Positions 62,690-64,000 of a stretch of 64,000 bases of DNA are shown here, in pieces; positions within the stretch are counted from its first letter, which is position 1; every line of letters begins with the position of its first letter. The notes under the pieces were generated by a model that was not told where the DNA came from, made no database searches, and saw nothing but the letters and a program-made list of their open reading frames with translations. The DNA is taken from the NCBI RefSeq assembly GCF_004208525.1, contig NZ_SGIT01000002.1, forward strand, positions 62,001-126,000, written 5' to 3'. The translations under genes were made by a program, and so were the position numbers. This DNA is from Sphingobacterium corticibacterium. Its GTDB lineage: Bacteria; Bacteroidota; Bacteroidia; Sphingobacteriales; Sphingobacteriaceae.

Positions 62690-64000
62690 TTAATACCCAT
62701 TAGTTTGTTCAACCAACGGTTCCAAACTTAATACTTGTTCCGAGATCGGGAAATATTCCAAGTGTTTCTGGTTAGCCCTTCCTTCTAAGGTAGGCACTAA
62801 TTCAAATGCTTTATGGAAACGAACCAAATCCCACCAGCGTTTACCCTCAAACATCAATTCCAATAATCGTTCTTGCAGTATAGCTTGATCGTTCTGTACA
62901 TTGCTGCCATTTACAAATTTATTGGCTTCATAAGCAGCCCCGTAGGCTCTTTGTCGCACCAAGTTCATTTCCGTGGAAGGATCTTGGCCCAATCCATTTT
63001 TCGCTTCCGCTTTCATCAACAATACATCCGCATAACGGTAGATCACAAAATCACTTGTGAAATAACGCACGCCAGAAATTAATGTTCCTCTGCCTTTTAT
63101 GATTAAGGTCGGATAGAATCCAGGCGCTGGCATATCCAATACCGAAGCTGCTTTTCTTAAATCTCCATCTTTGAATTGATTCTTAGCCAAATCTGTTACC
63201 GTCCAAACCATACCACCTGAAGTTTGGCCAATGATCTCATTGGTCGTTGGATCTATCTCATTTGGCAACCGGGAAGAATATAGATTTGCGAAGTAATTAT
63301 TCCCAATTTCAAATTCCTTATTCCCAATAGCCATTATCACTTCATTGTTATTCTTATTTCCATATTCGAATAGATCAGCATAGTTAGGTAACAAAGAAAC
63401 ATCTGCCTTAGCTACTTCATCACAAGCTGTAAGCGCTGTTTGGAAGTCAGCATTTCCACCACTTAACCGCTTGGCAGTCCATAAGTATACATCAGCCTTC
63501 AATGCCTGGACACCTGCTTTAGACCAGTAGTTTCTACTTTTGATAAAACTGTAGCTGGAAAACAGCGCATTCGCTTTTTCCAAATCATCTTTGATAAGCG
63601 TGAAAACTTGTTCTTGAGATGATCTGGCCTTTTGGATTACATCCGGTTCTGCACCTTCTACCGGTTCTGTACGGATAGGCACTTCTCCCCAGGTTTTTAC
63701 CAGCACAAAGTAAAGGAATGCGCGGGAAACATATGCTTGTGCTAAAAGATCATTTTTGTTCGCCTCGTTAGCAAACGAAATATTCGGAACATACTTTAAA
63801 ATCAAATTTGCATCATTGATAGCCGAATAAACAGCTTGCCAGGAAGGACCAGCAGAAACGCTACTCAACGTATTTAGGTAATAACGATCGTAATCCAGGG
63901 TTCCACTCACTTTCCCCCATTCCATCACCTCACTACGAGCCTCTCCCCAGATGAATAAATTTAAACTTGCCAGACTACGTTGCTTGACATATAAACTTGT
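62690..64000 (-). CDS. SusD/RagB-family glycan-binding lipoprotein, 5' end outside window
   Basis: The frame is open to the right edge, and the residues upstream of the ATG at 63928 (RSLASLNLFIWGEARSEV) are clearly part of the protein, so the true start is outside. The SusD fold shows AFLYFVLVKTWGEVPI, YADVLLMKAEAKNGLG and the C-terminal ERLLELMFEGKRWWDLVRF. It binds oligosaccharides at the cell surface and feeds them to a SusC partner expected just beyond the window. It is the marker that makes the downstream genes a PUL. Confidence 0.93.
   Translation of the reverse strand, partial: TSLYVKQRSLASLNLFIWGEARSEVMEWGKVSGTLDYDRYYLNTLSSVSAGPSWQAVYSAINDANLILKYVPNISFANEANKNDLLAQAYVSRAFLYFVLVKTWGEVPIRTEPVEGAEPDVIQKARSSQEQVFTLIKDDLEKANALFSSYSFIKSRNYWSKAGVQALKADVYLWTAKRLSGGNADFQTALTACDEVAKADVSLLPNYADLFEYGNKNNNEVIMAIGNKEFEIGNNYFANLYSSRLPNEIDPTTNEIIGQTSGGMVWTVTDLAKNQFKDGDLRKAASVLDMPAPGFYPTLIIKGRGTLISGVRYFTSDFVIYRYADVLLMKAEAKNGLGQDPSTEMNLVRQRAYGAAYEANKFVNGSNVQNDQAILQERLLELMFEGKRWWDLVRFHKAFELVPTLEGRANQKHLEYFPISEQVLSLEPLVEQTNGY

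Overview
The window comes from a member of the Bacteroidota, most likely the Sphingobacteriaceae (Sphingobacterium, Pedobacter or Olivibacter type). This rests on the Sus-type polysaccharide utilisation genes, a hybrid two-component regulator, many glycoside hydrolase lipoproteins, RprXY-like genes, DUF4286 and DUF983 proteins, and promoters of the TTG-N20/21-TAnnTTTG type. The species is inferred from gene content only.

Region 1 (1-21.8 kb) is most of a glucuronoarabinoxylan utilisation locus. On the plus strand lie the end of a DUF1735-type glycan-binding protein, a GH10-fold lipoprotein that has lost both catalytic glutamates, and a CE6 acetylxylan esterase. On the minus strand a nine-gene run reads, in transcription order: a GH115-like N-terminal remnant, a GPH-type symporter, GH10 xylanase, GH43, GH67 alpha-glucuronidase, GH30 xylanase, GH97, GH43 and GH127/GH146 arabinofuranosidase. 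A hybrid two-component regulator reads divergently from the head of this run. Together they could bind, deacetylate, cut, debranch and import xylan fragments. A GH28 pectinase and an alpha/beta hydrolase follow.

Region 2 (24-32 kb) holds a DUF6364/PIN toxin-antitoxin pair and a copper-handling operon. The operon encodes an HMA-AraC regulator, a CopA ATPase, two small HMA proteins, and a multicopper oxidase fused to a barrel-like C-terminus. Next come an orphan VapB-like antitoxin beside the decayed tail of its PIN toxin, a protein made of 16-residue repeats, and a subtilisin-like lipoprotein protease.

Region 3 (34.9-41.7 kb) is a candidate metal-acquisition module. A TonB-dependent receptor and a beta-helix surface lipoprotein share a near-identical AT-rich motif just upstream of their start codons. 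They are divergent from a LolD/MacB-like ATPase, an FtsX-like permease with a very His-rich loop, and a DUF3299-like secreted protein.

Region 4 (41.7-51.8 kb) is housekeeping: rsmE, a CorC/HlyC protein, pyrophosphatase, a DedA protein, a HIT protein, greA, an RprXY-like two-component pair, and small conserved proteins. Next to the two-component pair is an S9-family protein that lacks the catalytic Ser and His.

Region 5 (52-64 kb) is a second, tightly packed PUL on the minus strand. It runs SusD (cut by the window edge), BNR-repeat protein, GH43, GH20, HEAT-like protein, MFS transporter, HpcH/HpaI aldolase, aldo/keto reductase, Gfo/Idh/MocA oxidoreductase and SDR. A convergent AraC regulator lies at its end. 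It appears to join extracellular glycan cleavage to uptake and oxidative breakdown of the released sugar. The glycan is unknown.

I saw no tRNA, rRNA, CRISPR array, insertion sequence or prophage.
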